In this document: in pieces, positions 36,300-45,626 of the stretch
How the letters are laid out: each line of letters starts with the position of its first letter
How positions within the stretch are numbered: the stretch's first letter is position 1
Made by a program: the position numbers and the translations under genes
The notes under the pieces: generated by a model
Databases searched by the model: none
What the model was told of the DNA's origin: nothing
Seen by the model: the letters and a program-made list of their open reading frames with translations, nothing else
Assembly: GCA_018401995.1 (NCBI GenBank)
Contig: JAGYJR010000003.1
Location: forward strand, 105,640 to 169,639
Source: Flavobacterium sp.
GTDB lineage: Bacteria > Bacteroidota > Bacteroidia > Flavobacteriales > Flavobacteriaceae
Direction of reading: 5' to 3'
Length of the DNA stretch: 64,000 nucleotides

Positions 36300-39182
36300 A
36301 TGCGACTCCTATTTATATTTTTACTTTTTTCTAGTTTTGTTTTTGGCCAAAAAAAATCTAATTTACCTCAAAATCAATGGGTTGATAGTGTATACAACCA
36401 ACTTTCATTCGAAGAAAGAGTAGGGCAATTATTTATGGTGGCGGCGTATTCCAATAAAAACGAAGCCCATAACAAAAGCATTGATGAATTGGTTGAAAAA
36501 TATAAAATTGGCGGATTAATCTTTTTTCAAGGCGGACCCGTTAGACAAGCGAAATTAACCAATCGTTATCAAGCCAAATCAAAAATACCATTATTCATTG
36601 GAATTGATGCAGAATGGGGTTTGAGTATGCGTTTGGATTCCACATATCGTTACCCATGGAATATGACTTTGGGTGCTGTTAAAGATTACAATTTGATTGA
36701 GCAAATGGGAAAACAAATGGCAGAACAATCCAAAAGAATGGGAATTCATTTCAACTTTGCTCCAGTTGTTGATATTAATACTAATCCCAAAAACCCAATT
36801 ATCGGCAACCGTTCTTTTGGTGAAGATAAATTTAATGTGACCAAATCCGCTATTGCTTTAACCAAAGGTTTGCAAAGTGGAGGTGTTTTTGCAACTGCCA
36901 AACATTTTCCTGGACATGGCGATACATCAACGGATTCACATCATACGTTACCAGTTATCAATTTTGACCGCATAAGAATTGATGAAGTCGAGTTATATCC
37001 TTATAAAGAATTGATTAAAAACGGATTAGCTAGTGTTATGGTAGCACATTTGAGTGTACCAAGTTTGGAATCTAGAAGCGGTTATCCTAGTTCAATTTCG
37101 TATAATATCGTTACCAATATTTTAAAAAATGAATTAGGTTTTGAAGGTTTAATTTTTACCGATGCCTTAAATATGAAAGGCGCAAGTAATTTCAAACAAC
37201 CGGGCGACATTGATTTGGAAGCTTTTTTAGCTGGAAATGATGTTTTACTTTTTGCCGAAAATGTTCCAGTTGCTATTACCAAATTTAAAGAAGCTTTCGA
37301 GTCTGGTAATTTGACCGCTGAGCGTTTGGAAGAATCGGTGAAAAAGATTTTGAAATTTAAGTATAAAGCTGATTTAAATAATTATGAAGAAGTTAAAATT
37401 ACTAATTTATACAATGATTTAAATCAATCGAAATACGATGCTATGAATTTCAAATTGTATGAAAATGCACTTACACTTTTGAAAAATAAAGATAAAATTC
37501 TTCCCATTAAACGTTTGGAAAAAGAGAAAATCGCCTATGTGAAATTAGGAAATGATTCGCATGAAGATTTCTTCCAAAAACTAAATCAATTTGCAGAAGT
37601 TACTGAAATTCAATCTACCAATATTGATTCGGTTTTGGTGGAATTAGAAGCATATTCCAAAGTTATCATCGGTTATCACAAAGCTGATGGCGCTTGGAAA
37701 AATCATGATTTATCTATTAAAGAATTACTTTGGTTGGATAAAATTGCGAAGCAAAATAAAACGATAGCTGTATTTTTTACTAAGCCGTATTCGTTACTAA
37801 AAATTCCAGATTTTAAGAATTTGGAAGGTGTAATTGTGGCTTATCAAAACAATATTTTTGCTAATACTGTAGCTGCTGAAGCTATTTTCGGAGCTATTGA
37901 TGTTCATGGAAAAATACCAGTTTCCATTGGCAATCATTTTGAAGTAAATGAAGGTTTGGAACTAAAAAAAATCAATCGTTTAGGTTTTGCTGCTCCAGAG
38001 AATGTTGGTATGGATGCTAGTAAATTAGCTAAAATTGACAGTATTGCCAATTACGCCATCAACAAGAAAATTACACCTGGAATGCAAATTTTGGTTGCAA
38101 GAAAAGGAAAAGTGATTTATCAAAAATCATTTGGATATCATACGTATGATAAAGCAATTACAGTGAAAAATGATGATTTGTACGATGTAGCTTCATTGAC
38201 AAAGATTTTGGCAACTTTACCCAATTTAATGATTCAATTTGATAAAGGAAAAATCAACTTAAATTCGAAATTAGGAACACTTTTGCCAGAATTTAAAAAT
38301 TCAGATAAGGATGATGCAACGGTTCTAGATATGTTAACGCATCAAGCGCGTTTTTATCCGTGGATAGCCTTTTATAAAGCTACTTTAGATAGTGTTAACA
38401 AACCGAGTTTAAAATATTACAGAAATCGTTATTCCGAAGAATTTCCAATTCAAGTTGCGGAACAATTGTATTTGAGAAAAGATTACAACGATTCTATTTT
38501 AAAAGTGATTGCGGATAGTAAACTCTTACCAAAAGTACAGTACAAATACAGCGATTTCTCTTTTATTTTGATGAAAGAATATTTAGAACGAATTACAGAT
38601 AAACCTTTAGACGAACTTTCCTATGACAATTTCTATAAGTTAATTGGCGCTAACCGAATGTTATACAATCCATTGAAAAAGTTCAATAAAGAAGCAATTA
38701 TTCCATCTGAAATTGACAATTATTTCCGTTACGATACCATTCAAGGTTATGTTCATGATATGGCCGCGGCAATGCAAGGTGGAGTAGCAGGTCATGCTGG
38801 AATTTTTTCAAACAGTTTAGATGTTGCCAAAATGATGCAACTCTTCCTTCAAAAAGGAAATTATGGCGACCATCAGTTTTTCACAGAAGAAACTTTTCAA
38901 AAGTTTAATACGTGTTACTATTGTAAAGACCAAAATAGAAGAGGTTTAGGTTTTGACAAACCACAATTAGGTCAAGAAGGTCCCACGTGCGGTTGTGTTT
39001 CCATGACAAGTTTTGGTCATACAGGTTTTACGGGAACTATGGCTTGGGCTGATCCGGAGAAAGAATTGGTTTATGTTTTCTTGTCCAATAGAACCTATCC
39101 AGAAGCAAAAACAAACTTACTTTCTAAAGAAAATATCAGAGAGAACATTCAAAAAATTATTTACGACTCAATCATTGAATAA
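36300..39182 (+). CDS. Glycoside hydrolase family 3 fused to a beta-lactamase-fold serine hydrolase
   Basis: The 960-aa protein joins two enzymes. After a signal peptide (MRLLFIFLLFSSFVFG), residues about 30-345 are a GH3 N-domain with KHFPGHGDTSTDSHH at about 200-214, the NagZ-type catalytic His/Asp loop, and the nucleophile region IFTDALNMKGA. A GH3 C-domain follows to about 555. Residues about 585-955 form a class C beta-lactamase/esterase-like domain with the SxxK motif SLTK (about 632), YSD (near 750) and HTG (about 906). GH3 NagZ removes N-acetylglucosamine from muropeptides, so a cell-wall recycling enzyme with a second wall-acting hydrolase is plausible. The serine domain's target is unknown. 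Confidence 0.9.
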   Translation: MRLLFIFLLFSSFVFGQKKSNLPQNQWVDSVYNQLSFEERVGQLFMVAAYSNKNEAHNKSIDELVEKYKIGGLIFFQGGPVRQAKLTNRYQAKSKIPLFIGIDAEWGLSMRLDSTYRYPWNMTLGAVKDYNLIEQMGKQMAEQSKRMGIHFNFAPVVDINTNPKNPIIGNRSFGEDKFNVTKSAIALTKGLQSGGVFATAKHFPGHGDTSTDSHHTLPVINFDRIRIDEVELYPYKELIKNGLASVMVAHLSVPSLESRSGYPSSISYNIVTNILKNELGFEGLIFTDALNMKGASNFKQPGDIDLEAFLAGNDVLLFAENVPVAITKFKEAFESGNLTAERLEESVKKILKFKYKADLNNYEEVKITNLYNDLNQSKYDAMNFKLYENALTLLKNKDKILPIKRLEKEKIAYVKLGNDSHEDFFQKLNQFAEVTEIQSTNIDSVLVELEAYSKVIIGYHKADGAWKNHDLSIKELLWLDKIAKQNKTIAVFFTKPYSLLKIPDFKNLEGVIVAYQNNIFANTVAAEAIFGAIDVHGKIPVSIGNHFEVNEGLELKKINRLGFAAPENVGMDASKLAKIDSIANYAINKKITPGMQILVARKGKVIYQKSFGYHTYDKAITVKNDDLYDVASLTKILATLPNLMIQFDKGKINLNSKLGTLLPEFKNSDKDDATVLDMLTHQARFYPWIAFYKATLDSVNKPSLKYYRNRYSEEFPIQVAEQLYLRKDYNDSILKVIADSKLLPKVQYKYSDFSFILMKEYLERITDKPLDELSYDNFYKLIGANRMLYNPLKKFNKEAIIPSEIDNYFRYDTIQGYVHDMAAAMQGGVAGHAGIFSNSLDVAKMMQLFLQKGNYGDHQFFTEETFQKFNTCYYCKDQNRRGLGFDKPQLGQEGPTCGCVSMTSFGHTGFTGTMAWADPEKELVYVFLSNRTYPEAKTNLLSKENIRENIQKIIYDSIIE

Positions 39183-39184
39183 CC

Positions 39185-39640
39185 ATGCAATCAAAAGCAA
39201 CAACCGTAGATCAATATATAGCAGAAGCTCCAGAAGAAAGACAAGAAGCTTTACAAAAATTAAGAACAACAATTCTTAAGCATTTACCCAAAGGTTTTGA
39301 AGAAGCTATAAGTTATGGAATGGTTGGATATGTGGTTCCTCATAGTTTGTATTCAGCAGGTTATCATTGTTCGCCAGAATTGCCTTTGCCATTTATAAGC
39401 TTTGCTTCTCAAAAAAATAGTATCAATTTTTACCATATGGGAATTTATGCTGATAAACCGCTATTTAATTGGTTTATAAACGAATATACTAAATTTTCTA
39501 AGAAAAAATTAGATATTGGAAAAAGCTGTATGCGATTTAAAAAACCAGAAGATATTCCTTTTGATTTGATTGGAGAATTGGTTTCTAAAATTTCAGTACA
39601 AGATTGGATTACGACTTACGAAAGTCAGTTGAAAAAATAA
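39185..39640 (+). CDS. DUF1801-family protein (YdhG/YobT-like)
   Basis: The 151-aa protein has the DUF1801 pattern: VDQYIAEAPEERQEALQKLR at the start, the GFEEAISYGMVGYVV core, and FYHMGIYADKPL with INEYTKFSKKKLDIGKSC. The structure is a small alpha/beta fold. The function of the family is not established. It starts two bases after the GH3 fusion stop, so it is likely co-transcribed. Confidence 0.85.
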   Translation: MQSKATTVDQYIAEAPEERQEALQKLRTTILKHLPKGFEEAISYGMVGYVVPHSLYSAGYHCSPELPLPFISFASQKNSINFYHMGIYADKPLFNWFINEYTKFSKKKLDIGKSCMRFKKPEDIPFDLIGELVSKISVQDWITTYESQLKK

Positions 39641-39704
39641 TTTAACGTAATTTTAAAGTGAGTTCAATCCAAAAAGTCCTACTTTTAGTCATTAATTGAA
39701 AAAC

Positions 39705-40835
39705 ATGAAAATAGCAATAGTTTGTTATCCAACATTTGGCGGAAGTGGCGTTGTAGCAACAGAATTAGGTTTGGAATTAGCAAAACGAGGTCACGAAATT
39801 CACTTTATTACGTATAGTCAACCGGTTCGATTGGCATTACTAAGCAAAAATGTGTATTACCACGAAGTTCACGTTCCAGAATATCCTTTGTTTCATTATC
39901 AGCCTTACGAACTAGCATTATCGAGTAAGTTGGTGGATATGATTAAGTTGTATGGAATAGAGTTGTTACATGTTCATTACGCCATTCCGCATGCTTATGC
40001 AGGTTACATGGCGAAGAAAATGTTACAAGATGAAGGTATTATTATTCCAATGGTTACCACGCTTCACGGAACTGATATTACATTGGTAGGAAATCACCCG
40101 TATTACAAACCAGCGGTAAGTTTTAGTATAAACCATTCTGATTATGTAACCAGTGTTTCCCAAAGTTTAAAGGATGATACGTATCGTTTGTTTGATATTG
40201 ATAAAGAAATAGTAGTTATTCCAAATTTTATTGAAAATAATAAAGAATTACTTAAAAAAGACGAACCTTGCCATAGGAGTTTAATGGCTAATGAAGATGA
40301 AAAAATCATTACACACATTTCTAATTTCAGAAAAGTAAAACGAATTGATGATGTAGTAAAGATTTTTTATGAAATCCAAAAAGAAGTTCCGTCTAAATTA
40401 ATGATGGTGGGTGAAGGTCCAGAAAAAGAAGCTGCTGAAAATTTGTGTGCCCAACTGAAAATTCATGATAAAGTAATTTTCTTTGGCAATAGTAATGAAA
40501 TCGACAAAATTCTATGTTTTTCAGATTTATTTTTGTTGCCATCTGAAACGGAAAGTTTTGGTTTAGCCGCATTAGAAGCCATGTCGTGTGGTGTTCCAGT
40601 GATTTCAAGTAATTCTGGAGGTTTACCAGAAGTTAACCAAAACGGAGTTACAGGGTATTTAAGTAATGTGGGTGATATTGAAGACATGAGTAAAAATGCT
40701 ATTTCTATTTTGAAAGATGAAGCAACTTTATCTCAATTTAAAGTAAATGCTAGCGAAGTAGCCAAGACTTTTGATATTCAAAATATTCTGCCTCTTTACG
40801 AAGATTTATATTTCAAAGCACTACAAAACAAATAA
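39705..40835 (+). CDS. bshA: N-acetyl-alpha-D-glucosaminyl L-malate synthase BshA
   Basis: Starting at the ATG at 39705 (MKIAIVCYPTFGGSGVVATE) gives 376 residues, the usual BshA length; a TTG nine bases earlier adds only MKN. The opening GGSGVVATELG is diagnostic for BshA. Further signs are HVHYAIPHAY, TLHGTDITLVG and the GT-B donor motif ETESFGLAALEAMSCGVPVIS (EX7E). It transfers GlcNAc from UDP-GlcNAc to L-malate, the first step of bacillithiol synthesis. BshB and BshC are not in the window. Bacillithiol is a low-molecular-weight thiol in Bacteroidota, so this also supports the host assignment. Confidence 0.93.
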   Translation: MKIAIVCYPTFGGSGVVATELGLELAKRGHEIHFITYSQPVRLALLSKNVYYHEVHVPEYPLFHYQPYELALSSKLVDMIKLYGIELLHVHYAIPHAYAGYMAKKMLQDEGIIIPMVTTLHGTDITLVGNHPYYKPAVSFSINHSDYVTSVSQSLKDDTYRLFDIDKEIVVIPNFIENNKELLKKDEPCHRSLMANEDEKIITHISNFRKVKRIDDVVKIFYEIQKEVPSKLMMVGEGPEKEAAENLCAQLKIHDKVIFFGNSNEIDKILCFSDLFLLPSETESFGLAALEAMSCGVPVISSNSGGLPEVNQNGVTGYLSNVGDIEDMSKNAISILKDEATLSQFKVNASEVAKTFDIQNILPLYEDLYFKALQNK

Positions 40836-40840
40836 CATAT

Positions 40841-41269
40841 ATGAAAAAATTAGCTATTTTGTCAGGCATTTTCCTTTTTGCTTGTAATGCAACATCTAAA
40901 TTAGATAATAGTGATTTTTCAGTTATTCTTCAAGGTGAATATGGAGGGAAAGATGAAAAAACGCATGAATTAATTACCAATAATAACGATTTTATTAATG
41001 CCATTGAGTCTTTTCCCATTACGGAAGAAGATCTTTCAAAATTAATTTCAATTGATTTTTCGCAACAAAATGTAATTATTATTCATGCTGGGCAAAAAAA
41101 TAATGGTGGATATAGTATTACCATTGATAGAGCAGAAGTGATTAAAAATGACCTTGTGATTTATGTTAAAGAATCAGGGCCAAAAAAAGGGGAGAATGTT
41201 ACGATGGCTTTAACTAATCCATATTGTTTAGCTACAATTCCTAAAACTAAAAAAGTTATTGTAAAATAA
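40841..41269 (+). CDS. PrcB-like lipoprotein
   Basis: The 142-aa product has a lipoprotein signal (LSGIFLFAC, lipid Cys at 15). Its C-terminal part has IIIHAGQKNNGGYSITID, VIKNDLVIYVKESGP and a closing NPYCLATIP pattern that resembles the PrcB C-terminal domain (GxxxTGGY...TxP). PrcB is a subunit of the Treponema protease complex, but single PrcB-like lipoproteins occur in many Bacteroidota with unknown role. It lies five bases after bshA and ends at a terminator, so it is the last gene of that series. Confidence 0.7.
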   Translation: MKKLAILSGIFLFACNATSKLDNSDFSVILQGEYGGKDEKTHELITNNNDFINAIESFPITEEDLSKLISIDFSQQNVIIIHAGQKNNGGYSITIDRAEVIKNDLVIYVKESGPKKGENVTMALTNPYCLATIPKTKKVIVK

Positions 41270-41297
41270 AAGTCCCGATTTATCGGGACTTTTTTCT
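41267..41297. terminator. Terminator between the PrcB-like gene and the outer-membrane gene
   Basis: Stem AAAGTCCCGATT / ATCGGGACTTT with a short centre, then TTTTT. The sequence is almost identical to the terminator at 8216-8251. It can serve both convergent genes. Confidence 0.85.
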
Positions 41298-41310
41298 TTA
41301 TTGTAAAAAA

Positions 41311-41805
41311 CTAATTAAATCTGTAACGAATTCCTAATGCGATATCAGGACCAAAACCATCTCTAAAATCAGCATAATCACCACCAAAATAAATTTCAGG
41401 TCTAAAATCTAATGAAAGTTGCAAAGGAAAGTCAAAGTTATACTCAATACCAATGTCACCTGCTATCGCTACAAATGATCCATTTGCCTTTTCACCGTCT
41501 CTATTAAAACTCCATGAGCCAACACCTCCACCAGCACCAGCATACCAATTAAATCCTCCATCAATGTTCCAAACCCACTGGTACAAACCTACAAGTTTAA
41601 AAGCATCAACATCTTTACTGTTTCTCCAACCTAAATCAAGTTCTAAACGATTATTAGAAGATAGAGCTCTTTGATAAGAAATTTCACCACCAAAACCATC
41701 ATTATCTCCTAAACGCAGACCAATCGCATTTTTTGAAAAGGTTTGAGCTTCTGAGCTAAATGCTAGTCCAACTAACATAATAGCTGTTAATAATACTTTT
41801 TTCAT
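41311..41805 (-). CDS. Small outer-membrane beta-barrel protein
   Basis: The 164-aa protein has a signal peptide (MKKVLLTAIMLVGLAFSSEA) and then alternating beta-strand sequence with Gly/Asp turns (RLGDNDGFGGEISYQRAL, LELDLGWRN, GAGGGVGSW) and ends in an aromatic-polar strand with terminal RYRFN, typical of an eight-strand outer-membrane barrel recognised by the Bam complex. No specific function can be given. Confidence 0.8.
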   Translation of the reverse strand: MKKVLLTAIMLVGLAFSSEAQTFSKNAIGLRLGDNDGFGGEISYQRALSSNNRLELDLGWRNSKDVDAFKLVGLYQWVWNIDGGFNWYAGAGGGVGSWSFNRDGEKANGSFVAIAGDIGIEYNFDFPLQLSLDFRPEIYFGGDYADFRDGFGPDIALGIRYRFN

Positions 41806-41884
41806 TTGTTTAAATTTATTTTTACAAATTTAAAGAATTAAAAACAGAAATTGTACATAAAAAATTATTAATAAAATGATCTTA

Positions 41885-42697
41885 TTAATTAATTTCATAT
41901 GTATCTAAAAATTCTTTTTGGTTTTGACTACCACTAGCTGGTATTCCTAATTCTGATGCAATTGTCGTATTTATAGAATAAGAAGTATCTGTATTTGTAT
42001 GTACAACCCCGATTCCAGAGGCAATATATTGTGTTGATACTATAACATCTTGTGGCGTTAAAACAGTTATGTTTATAGGAAAGCCAGGAATTATTTCTTG
42101 AACAGTTGTAATAGTTACATTTAATCTTATTATAGTTGATTTTACATTACTATAAGAATCACCATTTGGACTAGTAAAACTTTCATAATTTTCACCTGCA
42201 AAAGATTTTAAATTATAATTTACTGTAATTGGAAAGCCATTAACATTTTCTTGAATAATTCCAGATTTAACTGATAATTGACTTCCGACAGTAGCATTAT
42301 TTTTGAAAATTTTAAAATCATCTAGAGTTAGATCAAAATTTACAGGTAGATTTACTCCTCCAGCTAAAGACAAGTCGCCTGAAAGTAGTAGTTCGTTGTT
42401 ATTTAAACGCAATCCATTATTTCGTAATGAAGCAGTATAAAATCCAGATGCTACATTATCTTTAGTTTTAAACTTTTTATAAGTTCTACCGTTAATTAAT
42501 GTATCATTAGAAATGTATAACGAATCTCTAGTAGTATTTGCACCATTTTCAACATCATAAGTCCAGAAAGAGCCATCGTTTAATGTTAAAGTAAAGGAAT
42601 TTCCTCCACCATCATTATTAGAACCAGAATCATCACTTTCAGAACATCCTATAAATAAAACTGCTAATAAGAGCATGTAAAAATTAGAAAATTTCAT
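41885..42697 (-). CDS. Lipoprotein of unknown function
   Basis: The 270-aa product has a lipobox (LLAVLFIGCSESDD, lipid Cys at 18). A Gly/Ser/Asn/Asp-rich linker of the kind often seen in surface-exposed Bacteroidota lipoproteins follows (GSNNDGGG), then a beta-rich domain with no conserved catalytic motif. The acidic-rich residues after the Cys (SESDDSGSND) fit the Bacteroidota lipoprotein export signal, which favours negatively charged residues. The role is unknown. Confidence 0.75.
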   Translation of the reverse strand: MKFSNFYMLLLAVLFIGCSESDDSGSNNDGGGNSFTLTLNDGSFWTYDVENGANTTRDSLYISNDTLINGRTYKKFKTKDNVASGFYTASLRNNGLRLNNNELLLSGDLSLAGGVNLPVNFDLTLDDFKIFKNNATVGSQLSVKSGIIQENVNGFPITVNYNLKSFAGENYESFTSPNGDSYSNVKSTIIRLNVTITTVQEIIPGFPINITVLTPQDVIVSTQYIASGIGVVHTNTDTSYSINTTIASELGIPASGSQNQKEFLDTYEIN

Positions 42698-42740
42698 AAT
42701 TATTAAATTTTAATATTGCAATTTAATAATTTTGTTGATA

Positions 42741-43565
42741 TTATTTAACAAAGTTCATTAAACTTTGTAATTTTTCCTCAATCTCATTTTCTCTTTCAAA
42801 TAGTACTTCGTCATTTTCTAAAATGTTATTTTGATGTTGGTACATTTTCCACCTTTTTCGATTATATTCTAAAGCAGTTAAATTTTCAATCCAATCTCCT
42901 GAATTTAAATACAAAACACTCCCTTTTACATTCGATTTTCTTATAATTTTAGGTTCGTGAATGTGTCCACAACAAACAAAATCATATTCTTTATCAATTG
43001 CTATTTCAGTAGCTGTATTTTCAAAGTCGGAAATAAATTTTACAGCTTTTTTCACGCTACCTTTTATACGTTTAGACAACGAATAAGGCTCTCTCCCTAG
43101 TTGATTTAAAATCCAATTAATGAATCGATTTATGAGAATTAAATAATCATAACCAATTCCTCCCAATTTTGCTAACCATTTGGCACTGTGAACAGAACTA
43201 TCAAAAACATCTCCATGAAAAAACCAGGCTTTTTTTCCATCAAGTTCTAAAACTAATTTATCCAAAAGAGAAAAATTACCCATATGAACATCACTAAATT
43301 TCCTAAGAGCTTCGTCATGATTACCTGTTAAATAATAAATTTTAGTTCCTCGAGATGCTAAGCTGATTAATTTCTTTAAGACTTTTAAATGAGATTTTGG
43401 AAAATACGATTTTCTAAATTGCCATATATCAATAATATCGCCATTTAAAATTAACGTTTTTGGTTTAATACTGTTTAAATATTGTAGCAATTCTTTTGCG
43501 TGACAACCGTAAGTTCCTAAATGAACATCAGAAATTACAACAAGCTCTATGTTTCTCTTTTTCAC
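42741..43565 (-). CDS. LpxH-like UDP-2,3-diacylglucosamine diphosphatase
   Basis: The 274-aa calcineurin-like phosphoesterase has all metal-binding motifs: SDVHLGT, LNGDIID, YLTGNHDE, a His in HGDVFD and CCGHIHEP. The arrangement and the DIWQFRKSYFPKSH stretch match the LpxH/LpxI-type UDP-2,3-diacylglucosamine pyrophosphatase-like proteins of Bacteroidota, which release lipid X in lipid A synthesis. The substrate is inferred; some relatives in this group are simply labelled metallophosphoesterase. It is divergent from aroC. Confidence 0.78.
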   Translation of the reverse strand: MKKRNIELVVISDVHLGTYGCHAKELLQYLNSIKPKTLILNGDIIDIWQFRKSYFPKSHLKVLKKLISLASRGTKIYYLTGNHDEALRKFSDVHMGNFSLLDKLVLELDGKKAWFFHGDVFDSSVHSAKWLAKLGGIGYDYLILINRFINWILNQLGREPYSLSKRIKGSVKKAVKFISDFENTATEIAIDKEYDFVCCGHIHEPKIIRKSNVKGSVLYLNSGDWIENLTALEYNRKRWKMYQHQNNILENDEVLFERENEIEEKLQSLMNFVK

Positions 43566-43678
43566 AAAAATTAGTTTGTCAAATATGATACACTATTGTA
43601 ATGTTATTATTACCAACACATTATTTTTTTATTAATAAAAACTAAATGATAAAAAAGTAATATCTAATAAAATATCAT

Positions 43679-43686
43679 TAATTTTG
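43679..43686 (+). promoter_or_regulatory. Possible -7 box for aroC
   Basis: TAATTTTG matches TAnnTTTG and lies 37 bases before the aroC ATG in the 158-base divergent gap. The upstream TTTG half is not clear. Confidence 0.4.
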
Positions 43687-43723
43687 AAAGGTTAATGGCT
43701 TTTATTATTGAAATTTAGAAACT

Positions 43724-44767
43724 ATGTCAGGAAGCACTTTTGGAAGGAAATTTAAAGTTACCACTTTTGGCGAATCTCATGGAGAAGCTATTGGAGGAAT
43801 AATCGATGGTTGTCCTGCAGGAATTGAATTGGATTTTGAATTCATTAGAAAAGAAATGCAACGCAGAAAACCTGGACAATCTTCAATTGTAACCCAAAGA
43901 AAAGAAGAAGATGAAGTCAAATTTTTATCAGGAATTTTTGAAGGGAAAACTACGGGAACTCCAATTGGTTTTTTAATAGAAAATACCAATCAAAAATCTC
44001 AGGATTATTCAGATATAAAAGATACTTTTCGTCCCAGTCATGCTGATTTTGTTTATGAGAAAAAATACGGAATTAGAGATTACAGAGGAGGAGGTAGAAG
44101 TTCAGCAAGAGAAACCGCAAGTAGAGTAGTAGCTGGAGCCATTGCAAAACAAGTAATTCCTAAAATAAAAATTTATGCATTTGTTTCGTCTGTTGGTGAA
44201 ATATATGTAGATAAACCTTACCAAGATTTAGACTTTTCTAAAATTGAAAGTAACGCTGTTCGTTGTCCAGATGAAGCAACAGCTCAAAAAATGGAAGCTT
44301 ACATCAAAGAAATAAAAAAGCAAGGAGATACGGTCGGCGGAACCATAACCTGTGTAATTCAAAATGTTCCAATTGGTTTAGGTGAACCAGTTTTTGATAA
44401 GTTACATGCCGAATTAGGTAAAGCTATGCTTTCAATAAATGCAGTAAAAGGTTTTGAATATGGAAGTGGATTTTGTGGTGCCAAAATGAAAGGTAGCGAA
44501 CATAACGATTTATTTAATTCTGATGGAACTACCAAAACAAATTTATCAGGTGGAATTCAAGGTGGAATTAGCAATGGAATGGATATTTATTTTAGAGTAG
44601 CATTTAAACCTGTAGCCACATTAATTCAAAAACAAGAAGTTTTAACCAATGATGGTAAAATTATTGCCCAACAAGGAAAAGGTAGACACGATCCTTGCGT
44701 AGTTCCAAGAGCGGTTCCAATTGTTGAAGCAATGGCTGCATTAGTTATAACAGATTTTAGTTTATAA
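43724..44767 (+). CDS. aroC: Chorismate synthase
   Basis: The 347-aa protein has the three chorismate synthase signatures: [18 protein letters not shown] near the N-terminus, [14 protein letters not shown] with basic FMN/EPSP-binding residues, and [17 protein letters not shown] near the end. It converts 5-enolpyruvylshikimate 3-phosphate to chorismate with reduced FMN, the last common step of aromatic amino acid synthesis. The gene is single, with a strong terminator 7 bases downstream. Confidence 0.97.
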   Translation: MSGSTFGRKFKVTTFGESHGEAIGGIIDGCPAGIELDFEFIRKEMQRRKPGQSSIVTQRKEEDEVKFLSGIFEGKTTGTPIGFLIENTNQKSQDYSDIKDTFRPSHADFVYEKKYGIRDYRGGGRSSARETASRVVAGAIAKQVIPKIKIYAFVSSVGEIYVDKPYQDLDFSKIESNAVRCPDEATAQKMEAYIKEIKKQGDTVGGTITCVIQNVPIGLGEPVFDKLHAELGKAMLSINAVKGFEYGSGFCGAKMKGSEHNDLFNSDGTTKTNLSGGIQGGISNGMDIYFRVAFKPVATLIQKQEVLTNDGKIIAQQGKGRHDPCVVPRAVPIVEAMAALVITDFSL

Positions 44768-44773
44768 TAACCA

Positions 44774-44806
44774 AAAACGACCAGTATTTACTGGTCGTTT
44801 TTCTTT
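44774..44806. terminator. Terminator after aroC, overlapping the end of the 47-aa gene
   Basis: Stem AAACGACCAGTA / TACTGGTCGTTT with a two-base centre, A-run and T-run. The last codons of the convergent 47-aa gene lie within its right arm. Confidence 0.85.
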
Positions 44807-44931
44807 TTCTTATCCGTGTTCATTAAGAACATTACGGCTCCAACTAATCCTAATATAACCAAGGAAAAAATCCCAATCATTATAAATGCACCATTGTTGA
44901 AATCAAATAGTGGAAGAAATAAGTTTTTCAT
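44788..44931 (-). CDS. Small membrane protein, 47 aa
   Basis: On the minus strand an ATG at 44931 opens MKNLFLPLFDFNNGAFIM, then a hydrophobic stretch (IGIFSLVILGLVGAVMFLM, about 19-38), then DKKKKNDQ and a stop inside the aroC terminator hairpin. One transmembrane helix and a positive tail indicate a small inner-membrane protein. Coding use matches the neighbours and no other gene overlaps it. No family is recognised. Confidence 0.55.
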   Translation of the reverse strand: MKNLFLPLFDFNNGAFIMIGIFSLVILGLVGAVMFLMNTDKKKKNDQ

Positions 44932-45007
44932 ATTTTGCTTTTTTACTACAAAAACAAAGTTAGTAGCTTTACTGCAATTAAAAACTGATAATTATCATAT
45001 TACTTAT

Positions 45008-45421
45008 TTAAAGAAACTTTGCCTTTATTTCAGGAGTTGGCAACATACAAGCTTCTTTTTTACCATACCATTTGTAACGATTTTTCGCGACGTAATCGTA
45101 AACGGAATTTTTAAAACCTTCACTTAAAAAGGAAAAAACAGGCAACAAGCTATACCAACCTTTCAAATGTTTCGCAATTCGTAAAGCGGCATCCGCTTTT
45201 AAATAATAAGCAATTCCGGGTTCGTATAAAATTATAGAATCGGTTTTTGAGGTGTCAATCCCTAAATAGTTGATGATTTCTTGTCCCAATTCTGATTGAA
45301 TAGCAACAAATCGGAAAACATCTTTAGCATCATGCTTAATCACTATTTGAACGGAAGATTCGCATAAATTGCAAACGCCATCAAAAAGGATAATTTTTTT
45401 ATCTTGTGGTAAATCTTTCAT
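45008..45421 (-). CDS. DCC1-like thiol-disulfide oxidoreductase family (DUF393) protein
   Basis: Starting at the ATG at 45421 gives 137 residues (MKDLPQDKKIILFDGVCNLC); a TTG six bases earlier is possible. The FDGVCNLC motif is the signature of the DCC family, which has a thioredoxin-like fold with a CxxC-type pair, followed by the helical FRFVAIQSELGQEI and AALRIAKHL segments. Function is not established in detail; redox or membrane stress roles have been suggested for relatives. Behind it lies a repeat-rich gap of 200 bases. Confidence 0.87.
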   Translation of the reverse strand: MKDLPQDKKIILFDGVCNLCESSVQIVIKHDAKDVFRFVAIQSELGQEIINYLGIDTSKTDSIILYEPGIAYYLKADAALRIAKHLKGWYSLLPVFSFLSEGFKNSVYDYVAKNRYKWYGKKEACMLPTPEIKAKFL

Positions 45422-45424
45422 AAT

Positions 45425-45565
45425 CAATTACAAATTCAATTTCAAAAATCAAGTTCAATTTCAAAAATCAACTTCAAACCTGAAACCTAAAAAAGGAACA
45501 CAGATTTAAATAATTTATTGTATTTTCAAAATCTTTGCGACTTCGTGTCTTTGTGGCAAAATAAT
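45425..45565 (+). repeat. Dispersed GGAACACAGATTT repeat, solo copy B with upstream module
   Basis: Two direct copies of CAATTTCAAAAATCAA(C/G)TT at 45437-45473 lead into AACCTGAAAC and then GGAACACAGATTT at 45495-45507, ending AAAATCTTTGCGA. The same modules, in the same order, form copy A near 23190-23295. No gene is seen in this 200-base gap. Confidence 0.7.
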
Positions 45566-45626
45566 CTGAAAATCTGAACATCAGAATATCCAAAAATCAA
45601 TTCTCTAACTTCTAACTTCTTTTTTC

